DNA from: Talpa occidentalis
Taxonomy: Eukaryota > Chordata > Mammalia > Eulipotyphla > Talpidae
Assembly: GCF_014898055.3 (NCBI RefSeq)
Contig: NW_023601433.1
Span: 46,929,876-46,993,875, forward strand
DNA length: 64,000 nucleotides
Direction of reading: 5' to 3'
Positions 1 through 48,183 of the stretch are shown here, piece after piece. How positions within the stretch are numbered: the stretch's first letter is position 1; each line of letters opens with the position of its first letter. The translations under genes were made by a program, and so were the position numbers. A model generated the notes under the pieces. The model did no database searches. It was not told the origin of the DNA and worked only from the letters and a program-made list of their open reading frames with translations.

Positions 1-36162
<36,162 letters not shown>

Positions 36163-36500
36163 TGTTGCTTTCCTCCAGTGTGGGTGTGAGAAGATCATTG
36201 CCATCACCTTTTGGTGTGTTTCTGTGGGAAAAAGCAGGCCTGTGCCTCCATAATTTGGTCATTTGGCAGCCCCTGTTTTTCTGCTGTTTACAACATCACC
36301 AGTGCCACGTCATGAGCGTCAGAGAAAATGCCTAGAGATATTTCAAGCTCATGTCATTATGACATTTCTTAAAACTTTATTAAGAGAATGAGTGGAAGTA
36401 TTGCTGAAATGTGGAAATTTGGTTGGGTACCATGCTTTTTCTCCCCTCACGTTTGCAGTTGATGTGTTGTTTTTTTTTTAATGTATCTTAAAGGACATAA

Positions 36501-36506
36501 AATAAA
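36501..36506 (+). promoter_or_regulatory. CUL2: Candidate CUL2 poly(A) signal, proximal
   Basis: An AATAAA hexamer 339 bp past the stop codon, followed by an A run. Confidence 0.4.
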
Positions 36507-36589
36507 AAAAACTTAAATATTGTAATATGACAGATAACATAATAATTGTATCTACATTAAAATGACAGACATGATATTGCTGCTTGTCA

Positions 36590-36595
36590 AATAAA
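36590..36595 (+). promoter_or_regulatory. CUL2: Candidate CUL2 poly(A) signal, distal
   Basis: An AATAAA hexamer about 430 bp past the stop codon, with T-rich sequence just downstream (36619-36625). Confidence 0.45.
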
Positions 36596-36612
36596 AAAAA
36601 ATAAAGAATTAG

Positions 36613-38160
36613 AATGCCTTTTTTTATGTGGATGATCACACAAAATAATATATATAAATGTTCATGAGTCATCAAAGCAGCTAATGCAGATCTAGTCGCA
36701 TTTTTATCTGAATGGTTTTAATTCACTTGTACTCCTACTTAAATCCTACATGAAAAATGTCTCGATTATTGTTCTTGAATGCATAAAAATGCATTCAGTA
36801 TAAAGAATGCTTTTATGAATCAGAACTACATTGGATATGAGTATTTTGAATATTGAAGATTTAATTTCATCAAAAGTTTCTGATGGTGTGCTAACACTGC
36901 AAAAAGTATGAGGAGACTGTGGTGTTCTCAAGTCTGAAATAGAAAGATCTTTTCATTCAAAAGTTGTCCGTCTTCTGTTTTTATAATGCATTAATTCTTA
37001 TACAGAGTAATAATAACCTAGCTCTATTGTCTTCTCTTTTGCTTTCTGAGTTTTAGGAGATCCTGTGATACCAATGCATTCCTGCCAAATTCCTATCTGA
37101 CTCGCTCGCTCTTACACCCCACTAACATTGCAACACATGAGTCACAGATGTTCATAGCAATGCATAACCTTAAATAACCATATTTAAAAATCTGTGTAGT
37201 GCATTACAACAGGTCTAATTCATTATTTTGTTTGCTATATATCAACAGACTGTTCTATTATCATGTTAATATTATCTAACCTACCACTGCCATAGCATAT
37301 ACTCTCATACAGCTTTTTAAACTGGAGTATTTTAAAGCATATCCCACACAAATCATTTCACTTACAGTATTTCAGTTTGTATCTCTAACCAATAAGGTTC
37401 TTTTTAAAAACAAACAAACAAACAAAACACACAGTGACATTATTACACCCAACAAATAAACAGTAATTACTTATAACATCTGTGGTCCATATTCAAATTG
37501 TGACAAAAATGACTTTTACAGTTGGTTTGTTTGATTGCACTTTTTCTAACTCATGTCTCTTTAAGTGTTTAAAAAATTTACTGAGCTTATAATGACTTAT
37601 ATAATGTATTTCTCATTTTTCTTCCTAGAGAGGAAATAATGGCAAACCATATAATAATTGTACATTTACTGTCAAAAAATATTTGTTTTGATAATTTGTT
37701 GATAAAGTTTTCCAAATTGATTTCTTTTTCCTTAAATATTTATAAATGTTAAATTAAATCTTATCCTGGTATCAAATTGTCAAAATATATTGAGAAATGG
37801 ACAAAATACTTGTGCTGAGGTCTACAGAAATGACTGTAGAGTTTTCTTTACATCTTTCCCTCATTTTACCTGAAAGGAAACAAAGCTGTGCTTTGCTTGT
37901 ACATGAGAAGGAAAATAGTTTGGATACATTTAACCAAGTCATCATCCTGTCAAGGTGCAGTACTTAGCATCAATTTTAGCACACACTTTCTGAGAAGAAT
38001 GAAAAGGAAGTGGGTAGTCTCTCAAGTTAGGTCAGACAATTGAAATTATTACTCTTGAAAACCTTAGCATATAGCCCAGGGTACCACCTTGCAGGCCCTG
38101 TTGTGCAATACCTAGTGTTATGAGCAAAAGGGTCAGAGCTTCAATGAGGAAAGAAGAGGA
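36613..38160. other. Intergenic DNA downstream of CUL2
   Basis: No gene seen. An old L1-like block lies at about 37310-37560 ('tatttcagtttgtatctcta'). The rest is unassigned. Confidence 0.6.
37310..37560. repeat. Old L1-type remnant
   Basis: 'agcatatcccacacaaatca', then a block with 'gtatctctaaccaataagg', resembles an old mammalian L1 region. Assigned from memory only. Confidence 0.4.
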
Positions 38161-38169
38161 AGGAGAGTA

Positions 38170-39665
38170 AACCACAATCGTCCCCTGTAATCCATTGGGC
38201 CCCCTCCCCCTCCATTACTCTCTAACCGCTTATCCTATCCCTCTGGTAGCTTCAGTTCTGTAATCAGATTTCTAGGTTATGTTTCGGCTTAGTTTGTTCT
38301 GCTCCTTTTGTAGTTTTTTTTTTTTTTTTATATTCCACATATGTGTGAAATCATCCTGTATTTATCTTTCTCCTTCTGACTTCTTTTGCTTAGCATAATC
38401 CCTTATAATTCCATTCATGTCATCACAAATGGCAAGAATTCATCATTTTTTATAATTGAATAGTATTTTATTGTATATATACACAAGCACATTATCTTAG
38501 TCCACTGACCTATCCTTGGCACTTAGGGTGTTTCCATAATTCAGTTCTCGTAAAAAGGGCTTCAGTGAATGTAGGAGTGCATATGTCCCTTCAAATTAGT
38601 ATTTTTCCATTCTTCAGATAGATGCCTACAAGTGGAATTGCTACATCATGATAAATCTGTTAATTTTGGGGAATCCCCATATTGTTTTCCGTGGGAGGTG
38701 AACCATTCTACATTTCCACCAACATTGTACTGGGGTTCCTACAACACCCTAGCCCACACTTGTATTCTGGTCTTTTTGGTAATGGACCATTCTTACAGGA
38801 TGAGGTGGTTAGTTTTGATTTCCTTTTAACTGATGACAGATAGTGATTTTTTTTTTTAATAGAGGCATGTTTTATTTATTTGTTTGTTTGTGTATAAATG
38901 CACTGGGTACAGTCAGAAGCGCAGGAGGGTGAGAGAATTCACCAGAGCCAGAGCGGGGAGCAGAGCAGGCAGAAGGACCGAAGTACACTGCTGAGGGGAG
39001 CAGCGGGCGGCAGGAGAGGTCTGCGCGCCATGTGGGACCCTCCTCCGGTGGCTGGGGAGCAGCCAGGGATCGAACTGGCGCCGCAGAGACCGTGGGCAGC
39101 TTTGCAACCCAGCGCTCAACAGCTGCGCCACCAGGGAGGCCCAGTGATGTCTTTTTTAAGGGCCCATAGGCCATCTGTACATCTTTGGAGAGGTATCTGT
39201 TTAGCTCTTCTACCTATTTTGTGAGTGGGTTATTTTCTTTTGTTGAGTTGTATGAGTTCTTTGTATATCTTGGATATTGACCCTCTTGTCAAAAATGTAT
39301 TATATATAAATATTTTCCCTGTCAGTAGGGAGTCTTTTCATCTTAATGATAGTTTCTTTTGCTGTGCAGACGCTCACTTTGATATAAGTAGTTTCTTTGT
39401 TTATTTTAGCTTTTGTTTCATTGCTGTTAGAATCAAGTCCCCAAGGACATCTTGAAACCAATGTCTTAATGTGTTTTGCCTGTTTTCTTCTCTATATTTT
39501 GTGGTTTCAGGTCTTACATCCAAGTCTGTAATCCATTTTGAGTGATTTTTTTGTGTGTGGTGTGAGATAGTGGTCTAGTTTCGTTCTTTTGCAGATGACT
39601 GTCAGGTTTTCCCAGTAGCATTTGTTGAAGAGACTTTCCTTTCTCCACTGTAATGTTTAGCCCCT
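38170..39665 (-). mobile_element. Old L1 3' end and ORF2 part (inverted), split by a SINE
   Basis: Complement of L1 ORF2: 'tgacttcttttgcttagcat', 'cagatagatgcctacaagtg' and 'tttcccagtagcatttgttg'. Many stops. The SINE at 38848-39142 lies inside. Confidence 0.8.
38848..39142 (-). mobile_element. tRNA-like SINE, younger class, CATGCCTCTATT tail
   Basis: On the left 'aatagaggcatgttttattt' is the complement of the alternative tail. On the right 'caccagggaggccc' is the head. Only a short TSD (agtgat) is separable from the T run. Confidence 0.92.
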
Positions 39666-39669
39666 ATTC

Positions 39670-40525
39670 CTAGGACATAATCTTGATTGAGCCAAATCAA
39701 AGTATGCGTGTGAACTTTAAAATACTTGTCCTTTGAGCTAAATAAGTGGAAATCAATATGGAGAGGCCCAATGGTTGAAAATTGGTGTGTTCATGAGGCA
39801 TATCTTAAGGATGAAGCAATTAATTTGGGTAATCCTTATGTGAGACATAATATTGCAAAGTCTATAGAATTCATTAAAGGTAAGAGTCACTGATTGGAAG
39901 GCACTGGGGGAGAGGAATTGCATTAGAGAAGTTAAAAGAGCAGAAAATGAAGGTGAGAGCATAGTCTCAACAGGAGTTACAGATTCAGGAGAGCAACCAG
40001 AACCTGTATGGCTAAATTATGTGGATTTTAAGAGAGGTAGAATTGTGTGGGGGGTGGGGGGTAATGATGATAATATTAACTTGGGTGGTGGTGCATGAAT
40101 ACTTCTGTTACATTGTATACATATTTATGTATTTTGTCTTTGGTGTTTTGAACTATTTTGTAATACTTAAAAATTTTAGTGGAAAATTAACCCTCTGTTC
40201 TTGTGAAGAATGGACTGTAGAGGGCTAATGATAGCTAGTGTTGGATTAGCTGGGAGACCGCACAGGAGGTAAGCAATTAAGGTAGTAGCAGCTGCAACCT
40301 ACTATGAGATAAAGTATGTAAAGTTGGCATAATAATGGATTGGGGTTGTGTGGGCAATGAAAGGGTTGATTCAAAAATGACATCTATATTTTTGTCTTTT
40401 ACAACAAATGCCAGTGAATTAGGGGCACCCTGGATTAGGAGAATAGAAGGTGAAGCTAGATAACGGCCTTGGGTTTAGACTTTGCATTTAAAATACTTTG
40501 AGATAACTCAGTGGAACAGCAGTTG
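39670..40525. other. Intergenic, unassigned
   Basis: No gene or recognisable repeat. It includes a G-rich stretch near 40049-40061. Confidence 0.5.
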
Positions 40526-40529
40526 TTCA

Positions 40530-40965
40530 AACAGGTTTGAAAAATCTAAGTGCCTGCCCCAAAACAGATGAGTTGGTCAAGAAGATGTGCCATAGACAGT
40601 GCAATACTACTCAGCAGTCAAAAAAGATAAACTCATGTCATTGGCAGCAAAATGATGGAGCTGGAAGGGATTATGCTAAGGGAAATAAGCTAGATGGAGA
40701 AAGATAAATACCGGATGATGTCTCTTATATATGGAATTTAGAGAAACCAAACAGGGTCAAAGATAAACTTTAAAACCAACACTTAAAAGCTGACTAGAGA
40801 TCTGAAGCATCCAGGAAGCAGGGGTAGGTGGGGAGGAATACATGAACTATAATGGACTACTATGGGTTCTTTGGTTGTGAGAGAGCAAGATAACCACACC
40901 TAATGGAAGAACACCTATACTGTCAAAATATTAATGAGGATGTAATACAAGTTGTGTAAAAGAAC
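40530..40965 (+). mobile_element. Old L1 ORF2 end and 3' UTR
   Basis: 'gtcaagaagatgtgccatag', 'ggatgatgtctcttatatat' and 'ggaatttagagaaaccaaac' match the end of ORF2 with several disruptions. Confidence 0.75.
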
Positions 40966-42164
40966 TAAAAAGTTTAAGTTTTTGTTTATTTTCTTTCCCT
41001 CCATTGTTAGTAGCTAACTCCTTATACAGTAATGGAAGAGTTGCACCTGTGTTGAAGTTCCTGGAGAGAGGTAAAGTTAGTTGATTACTAATTTTATCCT
41101 ATATAGCCAGATTGGTATTTCCTTTGGAAGAACTTTGTTGTTGCTAGAAAAAGATGGAAATCTGTGACTTTTATGACCACCCCTGTTAAGGTAACCACTA
41201 ACTCATGGGATCCTATATTGAGAGTATCAACTTCTTAAAGTGTGTGTGTCAGGGCGGGGGGCGGGAGGGTAGAGGAATTGTTAGCTTTTCTTCTAGGAAG
41301 AAAGGACAAATGTGATAGGCAAAATATGGTTTATCATATATTGTACTCTAGCATGTGGCTCGAGGGGTCGCTCATGTAGTAGGTGTACTCTGACATTAGA
41401 GGGAATGTTGAAAGCTGAATAGAAAAATAAGCTGTTTTCACATTAGTTTATATACTCCTGAAGTGTATCAAATCAATACTATGTGCTGAGGTAAATATCT
41501 AAGATACCTTGTTTAGATTGCATGTTTTAACATAACCATCCCCAAGTGTTGAAAGATATAGAAGATAAAGTCATCAGCCATTTGGTAAATGGTAAATTGG
41601 AAATCTGTGATGTAGGATGAAATCAGGAAGGTGCATGCCCTCTGCACTTAGAAATGACCTCTTTGATCCTGTTGGGGTCACCATCTCTACTGCTCCATAA
41701 AGCAAGGAAGAGGAGCACCCAGATTAAGGAAGAAGTATCCACAGGCTAAGCCCTACCATTTTTCCCTCTCTCTACCACACTAGTGAAAGTCCGTGTCTAA
41801 CAGAGGGAAGAAGACTGCATTCCTCAGGAGGTTGCACCGTTAGGAGGTCAGCCTTAGCTCTAGAAAAGTCAGGTTCATTGCTGACCCAATAATTGTAATC
41901 CAATTTTATTAGATACAAAATACCTGAGATCAATTGGAAGTTCTTGAAGATTCTGTGGGAAGCAGAGATAAAGAAAGGGAAGAACCAGACAACTTGTTAA
42001 TCAGAATGCCTCCTAGAAGCAAAGTATGTGGCCAATTTAGAAATCTCATGCGACTCAATGGAACACAATACTGGACTGCTGTGGTTTTTGGAAATACAGA
42101 GAAATAAGTGAAATCATAATTTAGGGTAAGCACTATCTAAGTGTTTGTTGATTTTTGTTTTGTG
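40966..42164. other. Intergenic, unassigned
   Basis: No gene seen. It contains a G-rich run near 41254-41267 and no repeat I could name. Confidence 0.5.
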
Positions 42165-42177
42165 GTGTGTTCATTTT

Positions 42178-42488
42178 TTTTAAATTTTTATTTTTTTATT
42201 TTATGTATTTTTTTACATCATTCTTCACTTTTGTACAATGTATACTTTCTCCTCTCAGTTGTAGTCCCCATGAGATTCCCACCTCTAATTCACCCGTGTG
42301 CCCTCATCATAGTCCCTTGTGCTCTTCCCACCCGTTTTGATCCTACTCCCTTCTCCCCCCCCATTGCAGAATGTCTCTGATTTATAGTTGCCTGTTGATT
42401 TTGATTTTTAATTTATTAAAATTACTTTTTTTCTTCTTGATCCCTTATTTGGTTCCTTTACATCACTCTTATAAGTGAAACCATAGTA
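42178..42488 (-). mobile_element. L1 3' UTR only, strongly 5' truncated
   Basis: T-rich tail on the left, then the C-rich complement of an L1 3' UTR ('cctactcccttctccccccc'). TSD gtgtgttcatttt at 42165-42177 and 42489-42501. Confidence 0.85.
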
Positions 42489-42562
42489 GTGTGTTCATTT
42501 TCATGTGTTCATTTCTGAGAATAACACTCTTTAGTTATATATTGATTGTAGTTTGTGCTTTG

Positions 42563-43303
42563 TTACTGTACTGGGATGGATATTGTCTGCTCAAAATTCA
42601 TGTCTGTAGGGTAGGTAAAGTAGCAGGCTTTTCTGCCCTCCCACCATTGGGCTTAATGGTGGATCCTTGCAGCCCTGAATGCGTGCCTGATGGCGGACAC
42701 CTGGAGTAAGGTGAGGGCATGTGTAGTGGGTACACCTGGGCTGAGAGACTGTGTTTATAAGGGTGATGCAGCAGAGTGCAGTGTGGTGGTGCAGTGTCTA
42801 GGATGGAGGAGTGCAGTGGAGCGTACGGAGGAGTGTGGTCGAGTACGACGACTACAGAAGGCAGAGAGCATGAAGACAACAACAGCATGAACGGTTAATG
42901 AACCTACCTGGTATGGGTTGGTTGCGTTACAATGTCCATCTCAGACCTATGAATGTGACTTTGTTTGGAAATAAGTTCTTGCAAATGTAATCAAATTGTA
43001 AGATGAGGTCATACTAGGTTAGAGTGGACCCTAATGGTGTCCTTATGTGAAAAGGGAAATTTGGACACAGACACATAAGGAGGCCACATAAAGACAGAGG
43101 CAAAGGCTGGAATGATGTAAAAACAAGCCAAGGAACATCACTGGGAATCACGAAAAAGCAAGATAGGCGAAGAAATCGCTTCCTGTATAACTGTCAGAGA
43201 AAACAATGACCTGCTGACACTTTTAGCCTCCAGAAGTGAGAATAAATGATTAAGCCACCAAGTGCAAGGTACTTTATTATGGCAGGCCTAGAAAATGAAT
43301 GCA
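42563..43303 (+). repeat. MLT1-type MaLR LTR, split by a later insertion
   Basis: Left part 'ggatggatattgtctgctca' to 42604, right part from about 42932 with 'gtgactttgtttggaaataa', 'ggacacagacacataaggag' and 'gattaagccaccaagtg'. This is MLT1 order. No coding content. Confidence 0.75.
42605..42931 (+). mobile_element. Probable solo LTR of an endogenous retrovirus
   Basis: A 327-bp block interrupts the MLT1 LTR. It starts TGTAGGG, ends GCGTTACA (terminal TGTA...TACA) and is flanked by the 5-bp duplication atgtc (42600-42604 and 42932-42936). A TATA-like 'tttataag' lies at about 42755. No internal viral genes are present. Class is uncertain; the 5-bp duplication alone does not decide it. Confidence 0.75.
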
Positions 43304-43572
43304 GCTTATAAGTATTTTAAATGGATATTTTATATTTTAATTAGATTGGTATAGAAGTCAACTAAACATAAATTTTCTCTTCTTTAAAAAGACAATTAGT
43401 TCGCAGTGGATGCACTATGATGGCAATACCTGATGGGGATATATAAATGTTACCTCAATTTAAAACAAATAAAGAAAATAGTTCCCAAGGAATTACCATT
43501 TACCAGATTAAGACTATATACGTTAAAAGAAATGCAAAATGCCCACTTGCAATTATTGGTTAATGTTTTCGG
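43304..43572. other. Intergenic, unassigned
   Basis: Short unique stretch up to the next L1. Nothing recognised. Confidence 0.5.
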
Positions 43573-43587
43573 AGAGAGAAGATTGTT

Positions 43588-43742
43588 TTTTTTTTTTTTT
43601 TTTTTAAATATTAAATTTTATTTTTATATTCCCCCATACAATTGCAAACGCCCCATTCTGACCCCAATCCTTCCCCTCCCGCCCCCCACCCCCCAAAAAG
43701 TGTCTCTGGTTCATAGTTTTTTGTTGATTTTGATTTTCACTT

Positions 43743-43790
<48 letters not shown>

Positions 43791-44594
43791 GAGGCATGCT
43801 TTATTTATTTGTTTTTGCTGGTTTCTTTGTTTGTTTTTTGTTTATACATGCACTGGGTACAGTCAGAAGCGCGGGAGGGTGAGAGAATTCACCAGAGCCA
43901 GAGCGGGGAGCAGAGCAGGCAGAAGGACCGAAGTACACTGCTGAGGGGAGCAGCGGGCGGCAGGAGAGGTCTGCGCGCCATGTGGGACCCTCCTCCGGTG
44001 GCCGGGGAGCAGCCGGGGATCGAACCGGCGCCGCAGAGGCCGCGCGCAGCTTCGCAACCCAGCGCTCAACCGCTGCGCCACCGGGGAGGCCCAGATTTTC
44101 ACTTTCTTATATTCATTTTCCTGGTCCCTTATTTAAGTTTTCTAGATTCCTGCTATGAGTGAGACCATCCGGTATTTTTCTTTTTCTTTTTGGCTTATTT
44201 CGCTGAGCATGATCCCTTCCAGTGCCATCCATGTTGCTGCAAATTGCATGTGTTTATCTTTTTTGAATGCTGAGTAATATTCCATGGTGTATATGTACCA
44301 CATCTTCTTGATCCAGTCATCTATTTTTGGGCATTTGGGCTGTTTCCAAAGCTTAGCTATTGTAAACAGTGCTGCTATAAACATAGGAGTGCAGGTGCTC
44401 TTTGGAATTGATGTTTCTGTGTCCTTTGGGTAAATACCTAGGAGTGGAATTGCTGGATCATATGGAAGCTCTATGTTTAGTAGGTCCAGAAATCTCCACA
44501 CAGCTCTCCATAGTGGTTGGACCAGTTTGCACTCCCACCAACAGTGCACAAGAGTTCCTTTTTCTCCACATCCTCGCCAACATTTGTTGTTGCT
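43588..44594 (-). mobile_element. L1, young, 5' truncated, with a nested SINE
   Basis: Minus-strand copy of the ORF2 C terminus ([18 protein letters not shown] to RMVSLIAGI, stop at 44142) plus 3' UTR and tail. Exact 15-bp TSD agagagaagattgtt at 43573-43587 and 44595-44609. The 3' UTR is split by a SINE. Confidence 0.94.
43747..44093 (-). mobile_element. tRNA-like SINE, young, very long poly(A)
   Basis: Near-consensus young class with the CATGCCTCTA-type tail ('tatagaggcatgctttattt'). A 43-T run at 43745-43787 is its poly(A). Exact TSD gattttcactttctt at 43732-43746 and 44094-44108. Confidence 0.95.
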
Positions 44595-44609
44595 AGAGAG
44601 AAGATTGTT

Positions 44610-47490
44610 CTTAAGCCTCTTATGCATTCCAATGGGAGCCTGTAAACTGCACTGCTCCCTGGACAGAGTCTTTGCTTCTGCCTCTGCTGCATCTTACAGC
44701 AAACACACATTACTGATCTCACACATACCAGGAAAAAAAGAATGATTGAGCACACCCAAGTTTGTATTAAAAACCATTCAAACAATTTCCACTAACAGCA
44801 CACAATGTAAAGAAACAATGGAAAGACTTTTTTGTTAGATCCTAACATGCAGTTATGGTCTTATTTACTTAGTATTTGCTGGAAACTATAAGCAGTCTCT
44901 ATGCTAGTTCTTCCTCTTCTCCCAGACTCTTAATATAGATGTGTCTCTTGGTTCAGGCATCACACTTTCTTTTTTCTACCTCAATCCTTCGGTGACCTCT
45001 TCTCGTATAATGGCTTAGCTGCCATCTATGTGCCAAAAACATCAAAAATAATACATCCATGCCAGGCATCTCCCACATACAATGTTGCATGTCCAATGAC
45101 CAACCTCAAACTCTGTATCTGGATGTCTAACTTAGCATATGTAAAGCCAAACTCCAGTCTTCCCCAGCACCCCCATATGTGTTGTACTTAGAGCCTGGCT
45201 CATCTCAGTTGATGGAAGTTCCTTCCAACCAGTTTTTCTGGCAAAAAACCTTAAAGGTTTTTTTTTTTTTCTTTCTTTCTTTCACGTCCTACATGCAGAA
45301 CTGATTCATGGCAAATGGGTCACATCAGGGACAATGATGCTATTCCATCAGAACAGCAGGTATGTATCAAGGAGAAGGATGGAAATAGCAAGGCAAGATG
45401 ACCAGACAAATAGAACCTACCATGCCATCAGAAACAACAGATAATCAGGGTCTAGCTACTAAGTCTAGAATGCACAAGCCAAGACAAAGAATTTCCATAA
45501 CAGGTTCAAGTACACGAAGCAGGCAAAACACATAACCCAAGTGGAACCTGAAAGTTCCAGAAATAGGAAGAAATTCATTTGTCAGAAATGAACATCAGAT
45601 AAGCTTATAAGAGTATAGAGTCCAGTACTGCTAACAGAACTAGTGGTACTGGATCTATACTTCCTCCCACTACAGGGTTTGGGTCTGGAACCTGGGATGG
45701 GGCTAGAGTTGCCAAGAAGAGTTTGAAAAGTTCCTGAGATACTGAGGTGGAAGTCAAGCTGAACTCACAGCATTCTGACATTGCCAAGGGAACCCGTGTC
45801 TGACACACTCCAATTTCAAACAAGAAGGATAAACATCTGGAAATGGTAGTTCCAAAACATTGTGCCTATGTGACCCAATAGGATTAGTACATTAGAGTTG
45901 GATTGGGCCTTAAAGGTCAAGTAGCTCAACCCCTTACACTGAAAAATCCCATTCCCAGCAGTGTGATCAACTGGTCTCTGCACAAACTTTTTCATAATTA
46001 AATCATCACAATCTCCTTGGATGGCCTTTCCAGCTTGACCCTGTTTTGTTGACTCTCCTCCAGTTTCCTAGTCTTTGCCAACTCCGTATACAGCATTCCA
46101 TTCCCTGGGCCCACATAACTACCCTAACCAGCATACCATTATCCTGGTATATCCTAGGCCCCATGAATTGAATTCAAAATATATTGCTCCTTATGCTTCT
46201 TCCTACCTATGCCATTATTGGTCACATCTAGTGGGCTGGGCTTTAATCATGGGTATCTTCCCTTAAGTTCTGTGCAATTATCTAGCTTCCTCCTAAAAGA
46301 GGGCCTTGTCTAGAACTCAGCTGTGATGTAGTACCACGTCTTTTTTCTGTCCTGTTTCTTCACTCCCTACCATTAGTTGTTATAGTTCCTTGAGGAAGGA
46401 CCTTCAAATTGCTGACTAGCATCCCTCACTGGTGTGCCCTACCCACTGGGTTGAAACACTGGTTCCAGTGGTTAAGCAAATAAAGGGGAACTACAACACT
46501 ATCCATCTACATTTTTCTTCCTGAGCTGTTGAGAACAAATTACTGATATCTTTACTCTTAAATGTTTTGCTATATTCCCTTATATAATCAGAGTACAGTA
46601 ATCAGAAACAGGAAATTTAACAGTATGTAATACTTCTATTACTATCCAATAACAATCCATATTGGAATTGCATGTTTTTCTCATCAGGAATCAAATCCTG
46701 AGTCATACAGTGTTATTTCTCTTTAATCTCCTTTTTTCTGGAAATGTTTCTTAATTTTTTTTATGGCCTTATGCTTCAAAATAGAGCAGTTTGTAGAATA
46801 ACTGAGAGTCATGCATGACATCAGGTGCTGGCAGAACTCTACCAGGCCCCTGTATTGTGCAAGTGATCTGTCACTCACAGGAGGGTCTTGGTGTTCTCTA
46901 GTTGAACCCCTGCAGCCTCACAAAACACCAACAGTGCACAAGGCCACTCTGTGACCAGGCCAGATCATGACAGAAAGAAGACCACTCTATAATCATGTTG
47001 AAATACAGACAAAACATGGCCATTAGCAAAGCCATAAAATAACAAACACTCCCTTCTGACTAATATGAGTGACTGCTGTCTTGCCAATTACAGCTTTAAC
47101 CCACTCTCCTTACAGATTAAATTTATAATCATAACTTTCCTCACTGCAGAGCAAAACTCTACTTTCTTAAATCTTCCTCTAAACCACTCTTAAAAGCCTA
47201 AATCCCAGAAGTCCTTTCTAGCAACCTCTGACTAAAACACCCCCTTCCCCAGGGCATGTGCTGTTCTTCACCTTGATGACAAATACAGTCAATTCTTCAA
47301 CTGCAGGCTTTCTCATGTAGGTTTGGATGCAGGATAACTAGTGCTTGTTTGATGTTTCCTTGCGATTTGTTTCAGGTTAAGGTTCTCCACTGCAGAGTGA
47401 TTATTTTTCTCTTTGTAATTAAGAAGTTGTGGGAATATACTTTTTGTAAAATATCTTGATACTCATCAAATGTTAATTCACTGGTTTTAG
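44610..47490. other. Intergenic, largely unassigned
   Basis: No gene seen. 45885-45960 holds 'agagttggattgggccttaa', a phrase typical of an old CR1/L3-like or similar repeat. 46660-46790 looks like an old L1 remnant. The rest is unrecognised. Confidence 0.5.
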
Positions 47491-47499
47491 TAACTAGTT

Positions 47500-47760
47500 G
47501 ACCAAATGACCCCAAGATGTCCTAATCCTGCAACCTGTGAATATGTCACCTTACATAACAAAAGGACTTTGCAGATGTGGTGAAGTTAATGATCTAGCCA
47601 GGGGTTTTAGAAGAGGGAGGCAGGAAGGTCAGAATAAGATGTGATAATGGAAGCAGAGACCAGAGAGATGTGTGTCTGAGAGCCGAGAAATGTGGGTACC
47701 CCCAAGGAAAAGGCACAGAAGCAGATTCTGTGTGCTGGCTCTCACATTTAAAACTGTATA
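47500..47760 (+). repeat. MaLR-type LTR remnant
   Basis: 'cctgtgaatatgtcacctta' and 'aaggactttgcagatgtggt' follow MLT1/MST order. Diverged. Confidence 0.55.
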
Positions 47761-47903
47761 GATGTGATCAGCCCAAAGAGCACACATACATTCCAGCAAG
47801 AGCAAGTACCTACCACCAGTGCTTAATTCCTTGCATATAATGACTCTGAAAGGGTAGAAATTGAGGTCCTTGTCTAATGTATGGAATCTTTGCTCAGTTT
47901 ATT

Positions 47904-48167
47904 GCTTTTTTTTTTAAGATTTATTTATGCATACAAGAACTGGGGTACAGGCCAGAGGTGTGGGGGGTGAGAGGATTCACCAGAGATAGTGGGGAACAGA
48001 AGAGGCAGACTGACCAAAATACACTGCTGAGGGGAGCAGCGGACGAGTCAGGAGAGGTCTGCTACGCCATGTGTGTCACCTCTCTGGTTGGGGATCGAAC
48101 TTGTGCTGCAGTGCCTGCGGATAGCTTCATAGGTTGTTTCTTTACCCCTTGTGCCACTAGGGAGGCC
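47904..48167 (-). mobile_element. tRNA-like SINE, older class
   Basis: Left tail 'taagatttatttatgcatac', right head 'gccactagggaggccc'. TSD ctttgctcagtttatt (47888-47903) and ctctgctcagtttatt (48168-48183). Confidence 0.93.
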
Positions 48168-48183
48168 CTCTGCTCAGTTTATT

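Larger units (their letters stand above)
36163..36612 (+). other. CUL2: CUL2 3' UTR (end estimated)
   Basis: AT-rich sequence free of recognisable repeats follows the stop codon. Poly(A) signals AATAAA occur at 36501-36506 and 36590-36595, so cleavage near 36520 or 36610 is likely. The true end was not verified, and a longer 3' UTR is possible. Confidence 0.6.

Noticed and set aside
42598..42888. 96-residue minus-strand frame and 66-residue plus-strand frame
   Set aside because: Both lie within the probable solo LTR and have no resemblance to a known protein.
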